From positions 114,585-178,584 of the forward strand of contig JAIXUD010000011.1 of the NCBI GenBank assembly GCA_027483645.1: a stretch of DNA of 64,000 bases. The letters run 5' to 3'. This DNA is from Sphingobacteriales bacterium (lineage in GTDB: Bacteria; Bacteroidota; Bacteroidia; Chitinophagales; CAIOSU01). The position numbers and the translations under genes are program-made. Each line of letters opens with the position of its first letter. Within the stretch, counting starts at the first letter, position 1. Shown in pieces: positions 17,525 to 28,254 of this stretch. The notes beneath the pieces are model-generated. The model was not told where the DNA came from, searched no databases, and worked only from the letters and a program-made list of their open reading frames with translations.

Positions 17525-20500
17525 GTGATAAGAAGAGGCTACATACTGGCAGTAGGAGCGGTGCTTTTGTTTGTTACGGCAGCAATAGGCGCTGGTAGCA
17601 CCGTTTTGTATTTGAATCCGCCCGGGCCTAACGAATACCTGTTTCCCGATAGGCCGGTTACTTTGCCTGTAGATACGCCAGACCCCGCCAACCCAGCCGT
17701 GCCACTAGGCCCAGTTGAACCTGGCGACACTAGTAAGCCCATTGTACTACCCTACCCACTGGAAGACCGCCAAGGCGACCACGTAACCGACGGCGGCGAC
17801 AACCCATTTATGCTTGATGACCCCGCGGCCATTAAAAAGAATGTAGAGTACGATGTAGAAACCGACCGGTTCATTATTACCGAAACGGTGAACGGTGTAC
17901 CGGTTCGCCCGCCAGTGTACATGACCTTTGAGGAGTACTTGGAGTATGAAGAGCAAGAAACCCGTAGGGATTACTACAAAGAGCGCGTTAACTCCATTAC
18001 ACTAGTTGAGAAGCAAGGCATAATACCGAAAATCATTCCGAATACCGAGAAGAAAGGATTCTTTGGCGACGGTGCCATTATCGACATCAAACCTAGTGGT
18101 AACGTAGATATTACCCTCGGCGGCAACGTACAGAAAATTGATAACCCTATACTTACCGAGCAAGCACGCAAACAAGGTGGTTTCGATTTTGATATGAACA
18201 TCAACATGAGTGTAGTAGGCAACATTGCCGACGTGTTGAAAATCAACCTAAACTATAATACTGGCGCAACTTTCGATTTCGAAAATCAGATAAAGCTGAA
18301 GTACGAAGGCCAAGAAGATGATATCATCCGCAGTATTGAGGCGGGTAACGTAAGTTTCCCACTACCCACCTCATTAATTCAAGGCTCCCAGAGCCTATTT
18401 GGCGTGGCAACCAAGTTGCAGTTTGGCCGCTTAACCATATCTAACGTATTCTCTCAACAAAAATCCCGCGCACAAAACCTCCAAATCGAGAATGGTGCGC
18501 AGGTACAAACCTTTGAGGTATTTACCGACGAGTACGACGAGAACCGACATTACTTCCTTACCCAAGCCTTCCGTAGCAATTACAACGCGGCTTTGGCTAC
18601 CTTGCCTAACATCAGTTCTCAGGTACAAGTTACCCGTTTGGAAGTATGGGTAACCAACCGCACCGGTGCTACGCAAAACGTGCGCGATGTGGTGGCCTTC
18701 CAAGATTTGGGTGAACCAGTGCGCATTTACAACCCATTGTTTTTGCCAACGGGTCAAGCCCAGCCAAACAACAATGCCAACACGCTATACGGCACGCTTA
18801 CCGCCAACCCTGGCTTCAGGAACATTGATCAAGTAAGCCCCAACTTGGTGGCTTCTGGCTTAGAGCCTACCGAAGATTACGAGAAGGTATTTGCTCGCCA
18901 ACTAACCCCATCGGAGTATACCTTTAACCCAGTATTAGGTTACGTATCATTGAACCAAGCGCTTTACCCCGATGAGGTGTTGGCAGTAGCGTTTGAGTAT
19001 ACCTTCAACGGCGAAGTATTTAAAGTAGGTGAATTTGCGCAAGACATTCCGCCGGATTCTATTGCGGCCAGTAAGGTGTTGTTCTTGAAAATGTTGAAGG
19101 CCACTTCCATCCGCCCTACCTTTCCCCTGTGGGATTTGATGATGAAAAACATCTACTCCATCGGGGCTTTTCAGGTTAATCAAGAGGACTTTAGGTTGGA
19201 GGTTTTCTACCAAGACCCAGGTGGTGGCTTAAAGCGATACCTGCCTGCGGGTAGCCTACAAGGCCAGCCGCTGGTGCGTGTGGTAGGTTTGGATAGATTC
19301 AACAACCAAGGCGACCCACAGCCCGATGGCGTGTTCGACTTTAGGTCGGGCATTACCATCAATCCGCTCAACGGGCGCATTATCTTCCCGGTGCTGGAGC
19401 CATTTGGTGATGATTTAAGGTCGCAGTTCCCGGCTGACGAGCAAACCACCATTGCAGAGAATTTGGTATACGATGAGCTGTATGACTCCATTAAAGTAAT
19501 CGCACAGCAATACCCGCAGTACAACCGCTTTGTACTAAAAGGGCAGTATAAATCATCCATTACATCCGAGATTTCATTAGGTGCGTTCAACGTGCCTCCA
19601 GGCTCGGTGGTGGTTACCGCCGGTGGCCAACGCTTGGTTGAAGGACAAGATTTTTCGGTAGATTACTCGCTGGGTCGTGTAAAAATTATCAACGAAGGGG
19701 TGCTCAACTCTGGCGTGCCTATCAACGTATCGTTCGAGAACAACACCTTGTTCGGCTTCCAGCAGCGAACGCTATTTGGTACCCGTTTAGATTATTGGGT
19801 ATCTGACAAATTCTCTATCGGCGCCACGCATATGTTCTTGAAAGAGCGCCCGTTTACCCAAAAGGTGAATATTGGCGATGACCCTATTGCCAACAACATT
19901 ATGGGTGTCGACTTCAAATATAATACCGAAAGCCAATTGCTTACCTGGTTGGTAGATAAATTGCCATTCTACAGTACCAAAGAAGTTTCGAGCTTTAGTT
20001 TGGTGGGCGAAATGGCACGACTGAAACCTGGCCACTCCAAAGCCATCGGCAGCGCCGGTTTGGTATATATTGATGACTTTGAAGGCTCCAGCAGCAGCTT
20101 CGATTTGAAATTTCCCGCCAACAACTGGCGTGTGAGTAGTGCTCCGCTGGGTGCTAGTAATAATTTCGATACGGAGCTATTTCCAGAGGCACGCCTGTTT
20201 AACGACCTTGCTTATGGCTACAACCGTGCAAAACTTACTTGGTATAACCTAGACCCTGGCTTCGTAAGGAATATTCAAGGTTTCCCTGACTATTTTACCC
20301 CTGATGAATTAAGTAATCATTACGTTCGCGAAGTATTGGAGCAGGAAGTATTCCCGAACCGCACACCTACCGTATCAAGCTTCCAGCAGAACTTGGTAAC
20401 CTTTGATTTATCCTACTTCCCTAGCGAACGTGGCCAGTACAACTTTGAGTTTCAGCCAAATGGTCAGCCGGGTTTATCAAGTGGTTTGAACCCAGATGGA

Positions 20501-23500
20501 ACCCTAAAAAACCCACGCAGCCGCTGGGGCGGTATTACCCGTGCTATTGATAACAACAACTTTGAAGCGGCCAATATTGAGTTTATCGAGATTTGGATGA
20601 TGGACCCGTTTATTTATAACACCAATTCTACTGGTGGCGATATGTTCATTAACTTGGGCAACATCTCCGAGGATATTCTAAAAGACTCTCGCTTCTTTTA
20701 CGAAAATGGTTTGCCACAGCCCGGCAGCCCAGTGCAAGTGGATACTTCAGATTGGGGTAAGATACCCCGCGTACCGCCTATCGTAAATGCTTTTGATAAC
20801 GACCCGGCAGTGCGCGATGCGCAAGACATAGGTTTAGATGGCTTGAATGATGAAGAAGAGCGAGTTCAGCGTACGGATTTCCTAAACAACCTACAAGGGT
20901 ACCTTGATCCCGCAGCATTTGCAACCGTACAAGGCGACCCAGCTTCTGATAATTACCATTACTATCTGGGTGATGATTATGACCAAGCTAGATTAGGAAT
21001 TGTTGACCGCTACAAAAAATTTAACAACCCTCAGGGTAACTCCCCGGTACAAACTGGCAATACCATTAGCAGTGCGGGTACCAACCAACCCGATACGGAG
21101 GACTTGAACCGCGATAATACCATCAACGAGAACGAGCAGTACTTCCAATATCGCATTCCGCTAACGCCTAACATGCAGGTGGGCGAGAATTATATAGTGA
21201 ACATACAAGAGCCCAATGTAAAGCTGGTAAACGGCACTAACGAAACCGTAAAATGGTATCAGTTCAAAATCCCAATTAATGAGTTTGAGACCCGAGTAGG
21301 CAACATTCCCGATTTCAAGTCTATCCGCTTTATCCGCGTTTTCCTTACTGGTTGGGATGAGCCAGTGGTTATCCGTATGGGCCGTTTTGAGCTGGTGCGC
21401 AACCAATGGCGCCGCTACCTTCAATCGTTGCAAGAGCCGGGCGAGTATATACCTGAAGACAATATTGCCAATACCTTCTTCAACGTTATTGCTGTAAACA
21501 TTGAAGAGAACGGCCGCCGCGAACCGATACCGTATGTATTGCCACCTGGTATTGTAAGGGAGCAAAACCTAAATACCCAAAACGTGAACGCACAGCAGAA
21601 CGAGCAATCGCTGAGCGTGCAGGTATGCGGCTTGCAAGATGGCGATGCTAGGGCGGTGTACAAAAATCTGAACTTGGATATCCGCCAGTACAAGCGCATG
21701 AGGATGTTCATCCATGCCGAATCGTTGGTGGGTGCGCAGGAAATAAGGGATGGCGACGTAACGGCGTTTATCCGTATCGGGTCTGACTTTACCCAGAACT
21801 ATTACGAGTACGAGATACCGCTTAAACTTACCCCGTATACCTTTACCGATAGTGCCGAAATTTGGCAGGAGATTAATGAGCTAAACCTGAACTTGGATAG
21901 CCTTATTAACCTGAAGCTAGAGCGAAATGCCGTAACCGAAAACCTTACCAACCCTTATAAGATAGTAGATGCCCGTGGCAACACGCTAACAATTGTAGGT
22001 AACCCCGACTTGGGTGTGGTGCGCACGGCCATGCTGGGCATACGCAATCCGAAGAAAGTAAACGTAGAATCGGCTGACGATGCTCAGCCAAAGTGTGTGG
22101 AAGTATGGTTTAACGAGTTGCGATTGGAAGGCTTTGAAGAAAGCGGCGGATGGGCTGCCATGGTACGCATGGAAACCCGCTTGGCCGACTTGGGTAACAT
22201 TGTGTTCTCCGCCAATATGCATACCATTGGCTTTGGGCAGATAGAAATGAAAAACGACCAGCGCTTTAGGGACATGCTATGGCAGTATGATTTTGCCACT
22301 AACCTAGAGCTCGGTAAATTCTTCCCGCAGAAATGGGGCATACGCATACCGTTCTATGCAGGCGTATCGCAATCATTTAGCACCCCACAATATGACCCAT
22401 ACCAGTTGGATGTGCCATTGGAAGAACAATTGAAATTGCTAAGCGGCGCCGATAAGCGCGATTATAAACGTAGGGCGCAAACTTTATCATCTATTAGAGG
22501 CTATAACTTTAGTAACGTGCGCGTTATTAATCAAAATGCAGAGCGTAAGCCAAAACCGTGGGACGTTTACAACCTCAACTTTACTTGGGCCTATAGTGAG
22601 ATATTGCGGAGCGACCCGTTCTTAGAAAGTGACTTCACCAAGCGCTACCGTGCCTCTATCGGTTACAACTTCGCCCCTGTGGAGAAGAGCCTCTATCCAT
22701 TCAAAAACATTATCAAAAGCCGCAGCAAGTATCTGGACATCATTAAAGACATCAACTTTAACCCGATACCCAATAGCCTAAGCTTCAATACCGATTTCAA
22801 CCGCCAATTTGGCGAGGTGCAGCAACGCCGCTTGGGCGATGAAGAGTTTGACGTACCAGCCACCTTCAACAAGTACTTTACTTGGGATAGGATGTACGGC
22901 ATCAAGTGGAATCCTTTCAAATCATTGAACCTCGATTTCAGTGCGGTGAACAATGCCCGTATCGACGAGCCTACCGGCCGCCTAGATACCGATGCCAAGA
23001 AAGATACCCTATGGGATAACATCCTTGATTTTGGCCGCACTACTGGCTACCAGCACAGCTTTAATGCCAATTACAACCTGCCTATCGACAAAATACCGCT
23101 ATTGGATTGGGTGCAAGTGCGCACGGGCTATGGTGCTACCTATAGCTGGATAGCCGCACCGCTAGTGCTGGGCACCGATGGCGAATTTGCCGCCAACCCG
23201 TTGGGTAATACCATCAATAACTCCAACAACCTACGCTTGAACGGGGAATTCAACTTTAAGAACTTGTATGATAAGTCGAGGTTCTTGAAGCCATATAACA
23301 GCAACCGCTCTCGCCAAGGTGATACCAAAGAAAAGCGCAACGCTACCATTGCGGCCAACGAAAAGCGTGAGGATAAGATAGTAGATGACATGCGCAAACA
23401 GCGCGAAGAGCTGGACAAGGTGAAGCTGGAAATGAAGGAGTTGAATGCTAGCGACGATACCTTGAAAAAGGAAAAGCGCCAGCAATTGAAACTGCGCAAA

Positions 23501-24973
23501 AAGAGCATTAAAGAGCGTATTAAAAAACTGAAGAGCGATAAGCAGCGCATACAGGCGCCAGAGAGCCCTGGTATATCGCCTGTAATAAGGCCGCTTATCA
23601 GCATCAAACGAATCTCCGTAAACTATACGGAGAGCCGCACTACTAGCTTGCCCGGCTACTTGCCAAAAACCCGTTTCTTTGGGCAAGATCAAGGCTTTAA
23701 CACGCCGGGGTTAGGCTATGCCTTTGGGGTACAGCCCACTAGCAAAACCTTGGATGAATACGCTAATAATGACTGGATAAGCACCGATACGTTGCTTAAC
23801 TACCAGTTTATGCAAACCACCACCAAGAACCTCAACATCCGTGGGGTGGTGGAACCTTTCCGCGATTTGAGGGTAGACTTGACTTTGACAAAAACCACCT
23901 CTGATAACTTTACCGAGCTATTTAAGGTGCGTACCCCAGGCGGCCCGCACGAGCACTTGAACCCCGTAAATACGGGCAGCTACAGCATCTCCTTTATCAG
24001 CATCAAAACGTTCTTCCAGAAGCCCAATGATTTAGGCTTTACGCAGGCATTTAAAGATTTTGAAGGAGGAAGGGATGAGATTTCGCAGCGATTGGCTAAT
24101 GGCAACCCCAATTCCATAGGCAATTTTATACCCGCTACCGATACATTGGATATACCGTTGGATAATTACCGCGAAGGTTACGGCCCGTACTCACAAGATG
24201 TATTGATACCGGCCTTTATTGCTGCATATACGGGCAAAAGCTTAAACGATGTACCGCTGAATCCATTTAAGTTGATTCCGCTTCCTAACTGGCGCATTAC
24301 CTACAATGGGTTAAGTAAAATGAAAGGGTTTAGCAAGGTTTTCGAGAATTTCACGCTTACCCATGCATACAATTCCACCTTTACCATGAGTGGGTACATA
24401 AGCAATCTAAACTTTGAAGGTGGTGGGTACTTTCAGCCTTCGGCGGTGGATACGCTTACCAACAACTACTATCCAGAGAAGAACATACCGGCTATCGTTA
24501 TCAGTGAGCAATTTGCACCGCTCATTGGCGTGGATATTACTTGGAAAAACGGCATCACTACTAAGTTCGACTATAAAAAATCGCGCAACTTGAGCATGAG
24601 CTTTGTGAGCTACCAAATGAGCGAAAGTCGCACCGAGGAGTTCACTTTTGGATTTGGTTATCGCCTAAAAGGATTAACATTGCCATTTAGTTTTGGGGGC
24701 AAAAAGAAAATCAAGTTGAAAAACGACATCAACTTTGTGGTAGATGTAAGCTATCGGGATAATGTTACCCTTAACAATCGCCTTGACCAAGAAATAAGTG
24801 AGCCAACCGCTGGTATGAAAACCATACGCGTAGCCCCTTCTATTACTTATGTTATCAATCAGCGCTTGAACATTCGTATCTTCTTAGACCGTACCCGCTC
24901 TATTCCTGCTACCTCTGCTTCATTCCCTATCACCAACACCCGTGCTGGGGTAACTTTGAGGTTTACGCTGTAA
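17525..24973 (+). CDS. sprA: SprA, type IX secretion system outer-membrane translocon
   Basis: 2482 aa, the size expected for SprA, the giant outer-membrane beta-barrel that forms the T9SS export pore and is required for gliding in Flavobacterium johnsoniae. The GTG start at 17525 precedes a hydrophobic signal-like segment (residues 5-24, IVGAVLLFVTAAIGAG-like). Later regions carry the family signatures DDFEGSSSSFDLKFPANNW around residue 858, NRDNTINENEQYFQYRIPL around 1199, and a strand-rich C-terminus ending TRAGVTLRFTL. A Lys/Arg/Glu-rich coiled stretch occurs near residues 1937-2005. Transcribed with ruvA. Confidence 0.96.
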   Translation: MIRRGYILAVGAVLLFVTAAIGAGSTVLYLNPPGPNEYLFPDRPVTLPVDTPDPANPAVPLGPVEPGDTSKPIVLPYPLEDRQGDHVTDGGDNPFMLDDPAAIKKNVEYDVETDRFIITETVNGVPVRPPVYMTFEEYLEYEEQETRRDYYKERVNSITLVEKQGIIPKIIPNTEKKGFFGDGAIIDIKPSGNVDITLGGNVQKIDNPILTEQARKQGGFDFDMNINMSVVGNIADVLKINLNYNTGATFDFENQIKLKYEGQEDDIIRSIEAGNVSFPLPTSLIQGSQSLFGVATKLQFGRLTISNVFSQQKSRAQNLQIENGAQVQTFEVFTDEYDENRHYFLTQAFRSNYNAALATLPNISSQVQVTRLEVWVTNRTGATQNVRDVVAFQDLGEPVRIYNPLFLPTGQAQPNNNANTLYGTLTANPGFRNIDQVSPNLVASGLEPTEDYEKVFARQLTPSEYTFNPVLGYVSLNQALYPDEVLAVAFEYTFNGEVFKVGEFAQDIPPDSIAASKVLFLKMLKATSIRPTFPLWDLMMKNIYSIGAFQVNQEDFRLEVFYQDPGGGLKRYLPAGSLQGQPLVRVVGLDRFNNQGDPQPDGVFDFRSGITINPLNGRIIFPVLEPFGDDLRSQFPADEQTTIAENLVYDELYDSIKVIAQQYPQYNRFVLKGQYKSSITSEISLGAFNVPPGSVVVTAGGQRLVEGQDFSVDYSLGRVKIINEGVLNSGVPINVSFENNTLFGFQQRTLFGTRLDYWVSDKFSIGATHMFLKERPFTQKVNIGDDPIANNIMGVDFKYNTESQLLTWLVDKLPFYSTKEVSSFSLVGEMARLKPGHSKAIGSAGLVYIDDFEGSSSSFDLKFPANNWRVSSAPLGASNNFDTELFPEARLFNDLAYGYNRAKLTWYNLDPGFVRNIQGFPDYFTPDELSNHYVREVLEQEVFPNRTPTVSSFQQNLVTFDLSYFPSERGQYNFEFQPNGQPGLSSGLNPDGTLKNPRSRWGGITRAIDNNNFEAANIEFIEIWMMDPFIYNTNSTGGDMFINLGNISEDILKDSRFFYENGLPQPGSPVQVDTSDWGKIPRVPPIVNAFDNDPAVRDAQDIGLDGLNDEEERVQRTDFLNNLQGYLDPAAFATVQGDPASDNYHYYLGDDYDQARLGIVDRYKKFNNPQGNSPVQTGNTISSAGTNQPDTEDLNRDNTINENEQYFQYRIPLTPNMQVGENYIVNIQEPNVKLVNGTNETVKWYQFKIPINEFETRVGNIPDFKSIRFIRVFLTGWDEPVVIRMGRFELVRNQWRRYLQSLQEPGEYIPEDNIANTFFNVIAVNIEENGRREPIPYVLPPGIVREQNLNTQNVNAQQNEQSLSVQVCGLQDGDARAVYKNLNLDIRQYKRMRMFIHAESLVGAQEIRDGDVTAFIRIGSDFTQNYYEYEIPLKLTPYTFTDSAEIWQEINELNLNLDSLINLKLERNAVTENLTNPYKIVDARGNTLTIVGNPDLGVVRTAMLGIRNPKKVNVESADDAQPKCVEVWFNELRLEGFEESGGWAAMVRMETRLADLGNIVFSANMHTIGFGQIEMKNDQRFRDMLWQYDFATNLELGKFFPQKWGIRIPFYAGVSQSFSTPQYDPYQLDVPLEEQLKLLSGADKRDYKRRAQTLSSIRGYNFSNVRVINQNAERKPKPWDVYNLNFTWAYSEILRSDPFLESDFTKRYRASIGYNFAPVEKSLYPFKNIIKSRSKYLDIIKDINFNPIPNSLSFNTDFNRQFGEVQQRRLGDEEFDVPATFNKYFTWDRMYGIKWNPFKSLNLDFSAVNNARIDEPTGRLDTDAKKDTLWDNILDFGRTTGYQHSFNANYNLPIDKIPLLDWVQVRTGYGATYSWIAAPLVLGTDGEFAANPLGNTINNSNNLRLNGEFNFKNLYDKSRFLKPYNSNRSRQGDTKEKRNATIAANEKREDKIVDDMRKQREELDKVKLEMKELNASDDTLKKEKRQQLKLRKKSIKERIKKLKSDKQRIQAPESPGISPVIRPLISIKRISVNYTESRTTSLPGYLPKTRFFGQDQGFNTPGLGYAFGVQPTSKTLDEYANNDWISTDTLLNYQFMQTTTKNLNIRGVVEPFRDLRVDLTLTKTTSDNFTELFKVRTPGGPHEHLNPVNTGSYSISFISIKTFFQKPNDLGFTQAFKDFEGGRDEISQRLANGNPNSIGNFIPATDTLDIPLDNYREGYGPYSQDVLIPAFIAAYTGKSLNDVPLNPFKLIPLPNWRITYNGLSKMKGFSKVFENFTLTHAYNSTFTMSGYISNLNFEGGGYFQPSAVDTLTNNYYPEKNIPAIVISEQFAPLIGVDITWKNGITTKFDYKKSRNLSMSFVSYQMSESRTEEFTFGFGYRLKGLTLPFSFGGKKKIKLKNDINFVVDVSYRDNVTLNNRLDQEISEPTAGMKTIRVAPSITYVINQRLNIRIFLDRTRSIPATSASFPITNTRAGVTLRFTL

Positions 24974-25022
24974 CTACTCCATTCCTAGTTGGCGCTACTA
25001 GTCATTAATCAGAAAGTATGCC

Positions 25023-25817
25023 ATGATTATAAAAATTGCTGTAATTGTTGCTATTGCTGCTATTGCGCTATATTTTGTGTTTCGCAAGAAGCTGTTGCCA
25101 GTGCCCGAAACCTTCCCCAAACTGTGGAAACAATACCTACAGGATACGGTAAAGTTCTACCAAAACCTAGGCGAAACCGATAAACGGCAGTATGAGGATG
25201 ATGTACTATACTTCCTAAGCCACCATAAGATAACGGGAGTGGGCACCGATGTAACCGACGAGGACAAACTGTTAGTAGCTAGCAGTGGGGTGATACCCAT
25301 CTTCGGCTTCCCAGAGTGGCACTACCATAATCTGGAAGAAGTAATATTGTATGGCCAAAGCTTTAACCACCTGCACGAAACCGAAGGCACTACCAACGAG
25401 CGCAACATACTTGGCATGGTGGGCTGGGGATATATAAACGGCAAAATGGTACTATCAAAACCATCGCTAAGGCAAGGTTTCGAGAACGAATCAACCAAGA
25501 GCAACGTGGGTATACACGAGTTTGTGCACTTGCTTGATAAAGCCGACGGCGCTACCGATGGCATACCCGAAGCGCTGCTAAGCCGCCAATACACCATCCC
25601 ATGGATACAGATGATTAAACAGAAGATGGAAGCCATACAGGATGGCAAAACCGACATCAACTCATATGGCGGTGTAAGCGAAACCGAGTTTCTACCAGTG
25701 GTGAGCGAATACTTCTTCAATAGGCCCCGTTTGCTGAAAGACAAACACCCTAAACTTTACGAGCAATTGCAACAAGTATTTCAGCAAGATCCGGCATCAA
25801 CAGAAAGTAACGGCTGA
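25023..25817 (+). CDS. mtfA: MtfA-family (M90) zinc-dependent peptidase
   Basis: 264 aa. An N-terminal membrane segment (residues 4-21) is followed by an MtfA/M90 metallopeptidase domain. The catalytic motif HEFVHLLDKADG has His165 and His169 as zinc ligands and Glu166 as base; GLPEWHYHNLEEVILY-like sequence precedes it and SEYFFNRP near residue 238 matches the family end. E. coli MtfA binds the Mlc repressor; whether this homologue does anything similar is unknown. It lies 49 bp after sprA on the same strand and may be the last gene of that unit. Confidence 0.85.
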   Translation: MIIKIAVIVAIAAIALYFVFRKKLLPVPETFPKLWKQYLQDTVKFYQNLGETDKRQYEDDVLYFLSHHKITGVGTDVTDEDKLLVASSGVIPIFGFPEWHYHNLEEVILYGQSFNHLHETEGTTNERNILGMVGWGYINGKMVLSKPSLRQGFENESTKSNVGIHEFVHLLDKADGATDGIPEALLSRQYTIPWIQMIKQKMEAIQDGKTDINSYGGVSETEFLPVVSEYFFNRPRLLKDKHPKLYEQLQQVFQQDPASTESNG

Positions 25818-25892
25818 GCATTGGCCTAAGGGCTCACCTTGATACAACGGAACTTTCTCAGGTATGCAAGGTTAAATGTCTTTGTGGCCAAC

Positions 25893-27626
25893 CTACCCAC
25901 CAAACTTCTCGTACTCCGCCAACAAAAAGCCCATCAACTCATTGATGTATTCTTTATCGAAACGGAACTCGATGCCGGCGGTGCTATATATTTCGCCTAT
26001 GGGGCGGGTGTAGCCAAGGGAAAGGGCAGCCTTGTAGTTTGCTATGGCTTGTGGGCGGTTCTGTAGCATTTGGCGCCACATGGCCACTGCCCCTAGTTGT
26101 GCCATGCCGTACTCAATATAATAAAACGGTACCTCAAACAAGTGTAATTGCTTGTGCCACATGTGGGCTTGGTTTTCCTCCAGTCCGCTCCAATTGGTTG
26201 GGTCGCCAAGGTGAAACTCCCGATAAATACTTAACCAAGTATCTTTTCGCTGCTGTTGGGTGTGGCCTGGGTGGGTATATATCCAGTGTTGGAATTTGTC
26301 AATAATCGCTATCCACGGCAATACTTTGATAATACCTTCCAGTTGCAGTTTTTTGGATTGGCGAAGCTCTTCGTCATCAGCATAAAACAGGTTCCAATGC
26401 TGCATGGTAAACAGCTCCATGCTCATGGAGGCCAGTTCTGCTACTTCGGATGGGTATGAGCGGAAGTATATCAACTCCAGCGGATGGCTTAAAAATGAAT
26501 GTACGGCATGTCCCGCCTCGTGTACCATGGTTTTTACATCACGGTCGGTTCCAGCGGAGTTCATAAAAATAAACGCAGAGCCGGTTTCGGGTAGGGTCAT
26601 GTTATAACCACCAGGAGCCTTTCCTGAGCGCGAATCCAAGTCCAGCAGGTTGTTCTGGCGCATGTTTTCAAGGCATTGGGCAAAGTAATGGTCTACACTA
26701 TCCAACACCTGTATCGTTTTGTTGGCTAGGTCGGTACCGTCGGCGTAAGGCTTTAGGGCTTTGCGGCCGGTGGTGTCCACATCCAAATCCCACGGCTTCA
26801 GTGGGTCGAGGCCCAATTTGGCTTGGCGGGTTTCCATCAGCTTCACCATAATGGGTGTCACCACTTCGGCCACCGTATTTTGGAAAGCCTTACAATCGGC
26901 AGGGGTATAGTCAAAGCGCCCCATAGAGGCAAACTTGTAATCGCGGTAGTTCTCAAAGCCAGCATTTACAGCCACTTGGTGGCGAAGCTTTAGCAGCTCA
27001 TCAAACAAATCCTCTAGCTTCTGCTTATCCTGCAAGCGCCTTTCGCCCATTAGGTTAAACACCTCTTGGCGCACGTTTCGGTCAGGGTTTTTTAGGTAAG
27101 CATTGGCCTGTTGCAAGGTAAGGGTTTTGCCGCCGTAGGTTATCTCCATGTTGCCAATGATGGCAGCATATTCGTTCTCCCTTAGCTTCAATTCCTTTTG
27201 CAGGGGAAGGTTCTCCTCCCGGAAAAGGCTAATCTGCTTGCGCACGTTGCGCAGGTATATGAAGTACTTTTGCTCGTCCAGCTCATTCAAAAATGGGCTT
27301 TCCGCCAACTTCTTGTTCAATTGGAAGTTAATGGCACTTAGATAAGGGTCTACCTCTTTGTAATAGAACTGGAGTCTATCAGTAGTTTCCACGTCGCGCG
27401 TATCGCGGGTCATGTTTATGTAGCGCCAGCGGTAATCTTCGCTTACCGCACTATCCAGCTCGCTGCGGTCCTTCAACCATTGTTGCAATACACCTACATT
27501 AGGTATTGGCCTATCCAGCAATTGCTGGTAGTGCGGCTCCAACTGGTGCCAGCTCACCACCTCAAAATCAACCGGTATAAAACTGCGGTGTTTAGAGGCG
27601 CTATTTGCTGCCGCGCCGTTACTCAT
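25893..27626 (-). CDS. M3-family oligoendopeptidase
   Basis: 577 aa, cytoplasmic (no signal peptide). Thermolysin-like active site HEAGHAVHSFLSH near residue 367, with the two zinc His and catalytic Glu; the third ligand Glu is in the following EVAELASMSMELF. N- and C-terminal helices form the enclosed channel typical of the M3 (PepF/thimet) group that degrades short peptides. The ATG at 27626 overlaps the TAA of the upstream DUF5606 gene by one base, so the pair is translationally coupled. Confidence 0.9.
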   Translation of the reverse strand: MSNGAAANSASKHRSFIPVDFEVVSWHQLEPHYQQLLDRPIPNVGVLQQWLKDRSELDSAVSEDYRWRYINMTRDTRDVETTDRLQFYYKEVDPYLSAINFQLNKKLAESPFLNELDEQKYFIYLRNVRKQISLFREENLPLQKELKLRENEYAAIIGNMEITYGGKTLTLQQANAYLKNPDRNVRQEVFNLMGERRLQDKQKLEDLFDELLKLRHQVAVNAGFENYRDYKFASMGRFDYTPADCKAFQNTVAEVVTPIMVKLMETRQAKLGLDPLKPWDLDVDTTGRKALKPYADGTDLANKTIQVLDSVDHYFAQCLENMRQNNLLDLDSRSGKAPGGYNMTLPETGSAFIFMNSAGTDRDVKTMVHEAGHAVHSFLSHPLELIYFRSYPSEVAELASMSMELFTMQHWNLFYADDEELRQSKKLQLEGIIKVLPWIAIIDKFQHWIYTHPGHTQQQRKDTWLSIYREFHLGDPTNWSGLEENQAHMWHKQLHLFEVPFYYIEYGMAQLGAVAMWRQMLQNRPQAIANYKAALSLGYTRPIGEIYSTAGIEFRFDKEYINELMGFLLAEYEKFGG

Positions 27627-28213
27627 TACTTGCCTTTTTTGGTTCCCTTAGCGTCGCCATCCTTAGCGGCAGCTTTTTTGGCAGCAGGCTTTTCTTCCCT
27701 GGCGGGCTTATCTTCTTTAGCAGCTTTCTCCGCTTTAGCAGGCTTTTCTTCCTTTTCTTCTTTAGCGGCTGCTTTTTTGACTGGCTTTTTATCTTCTGCA
27801 GCTTCAGCTTCCTCTTGCTCAGGCTCTTCTTCGGTAAGCAAGTTTTGCTCGGCCAATATGTGGTACCACTTAATTAGCTTCTTAATGTCGCTCACGTATA
27901 CCTTTTCATCGTCAAAGTCAGCTACTATCGAGCGTAGGTAGTCCTTATGCTGGTCGTTACTTGCCTTGCCGTCTACCGGTGGGTTTTTGTCAGCCTGTTT
28001 TTTCATTTCGGCCAACACCTTGGTTAGCTCTACGTTATCCTCTTTGGTGTATAGGGTAATACCCTCCAAAGGCGTGAAAATGTGCGTACGGCTAGGCACA
28101 AAACGGGTTTTATCATCGTCAAACGAGTGTACAATAAGTCCATCGCCACGTTGGCTTACAATCTTGTGCAATCCACCCAAGCCACTAATAGAAACAATCT
28201 CTTTCAGATTCAT
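27626..28213 (-). CDS. DUF5606 protein with Lys/Ala/Glu-rich tail
   Basis: 195 aa from the ATG at 28213. An upstream in-frame ATG exists, but the sequence between translates heptad repeats and is not protein-like. The N-terminal 75 residues (MNLKEIVSISGLGGLHKIVSQ, FVPSRTHIFTPLEGITLYT) match DUF5606, a Bacteroidota-specific domain of unknown function. After a linker, the last 60 residues are a low-complexity run of K, A, E, P and D with AAAK and EEKPA units, like bacterial histone-H1-type tails. Coupled to the M3 peptidase gene. A nucleic-acid or ribosome-binding role is only a guess. Confidence 0.82.
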   Translation of the reverse strand: MNLKEIVSISGLGGLHKIVSQRGDGLIVHSFDDDKTRFVPSRTHIFTPLEGITLYTKEDNVELTKVLAEMKKQADKNPPVDGKASNDQHKDYLRSIVADFDDEKVYVSDIKKLIKWYHILAEQNLLTEEEPEQEEAEAAEDKKPVKKAAAKEEKEEKPAKAEKAAKEDKPAREEKPAAKKAAAKDGDAKGTKKGK

Positions 28214-28231
28214 AATTGATACGTTAGCCTC

Positions 28232-28239
28232 CAAAAATA
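28232..28239 (-). promoter_or_regulatory. Putative -7 box (TATTTTTG) of the DUF5606 gene
   Basis: Exact TAnnTTTG on the minus strand, 18 bp upstream of the ATG at 28213. A heptad array (28255-28282) begins 15 bp further upstream. Confidence 0.55.
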
Positions 28240-28254
28240 CAAATTTCTTTACAA

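Noticed and set aside
17525..24973. Several antisense frames of 100-155 codons opposite sprA
   Set aside because: They are shadows of the coding frame with no initiation context and no recognisable domains.
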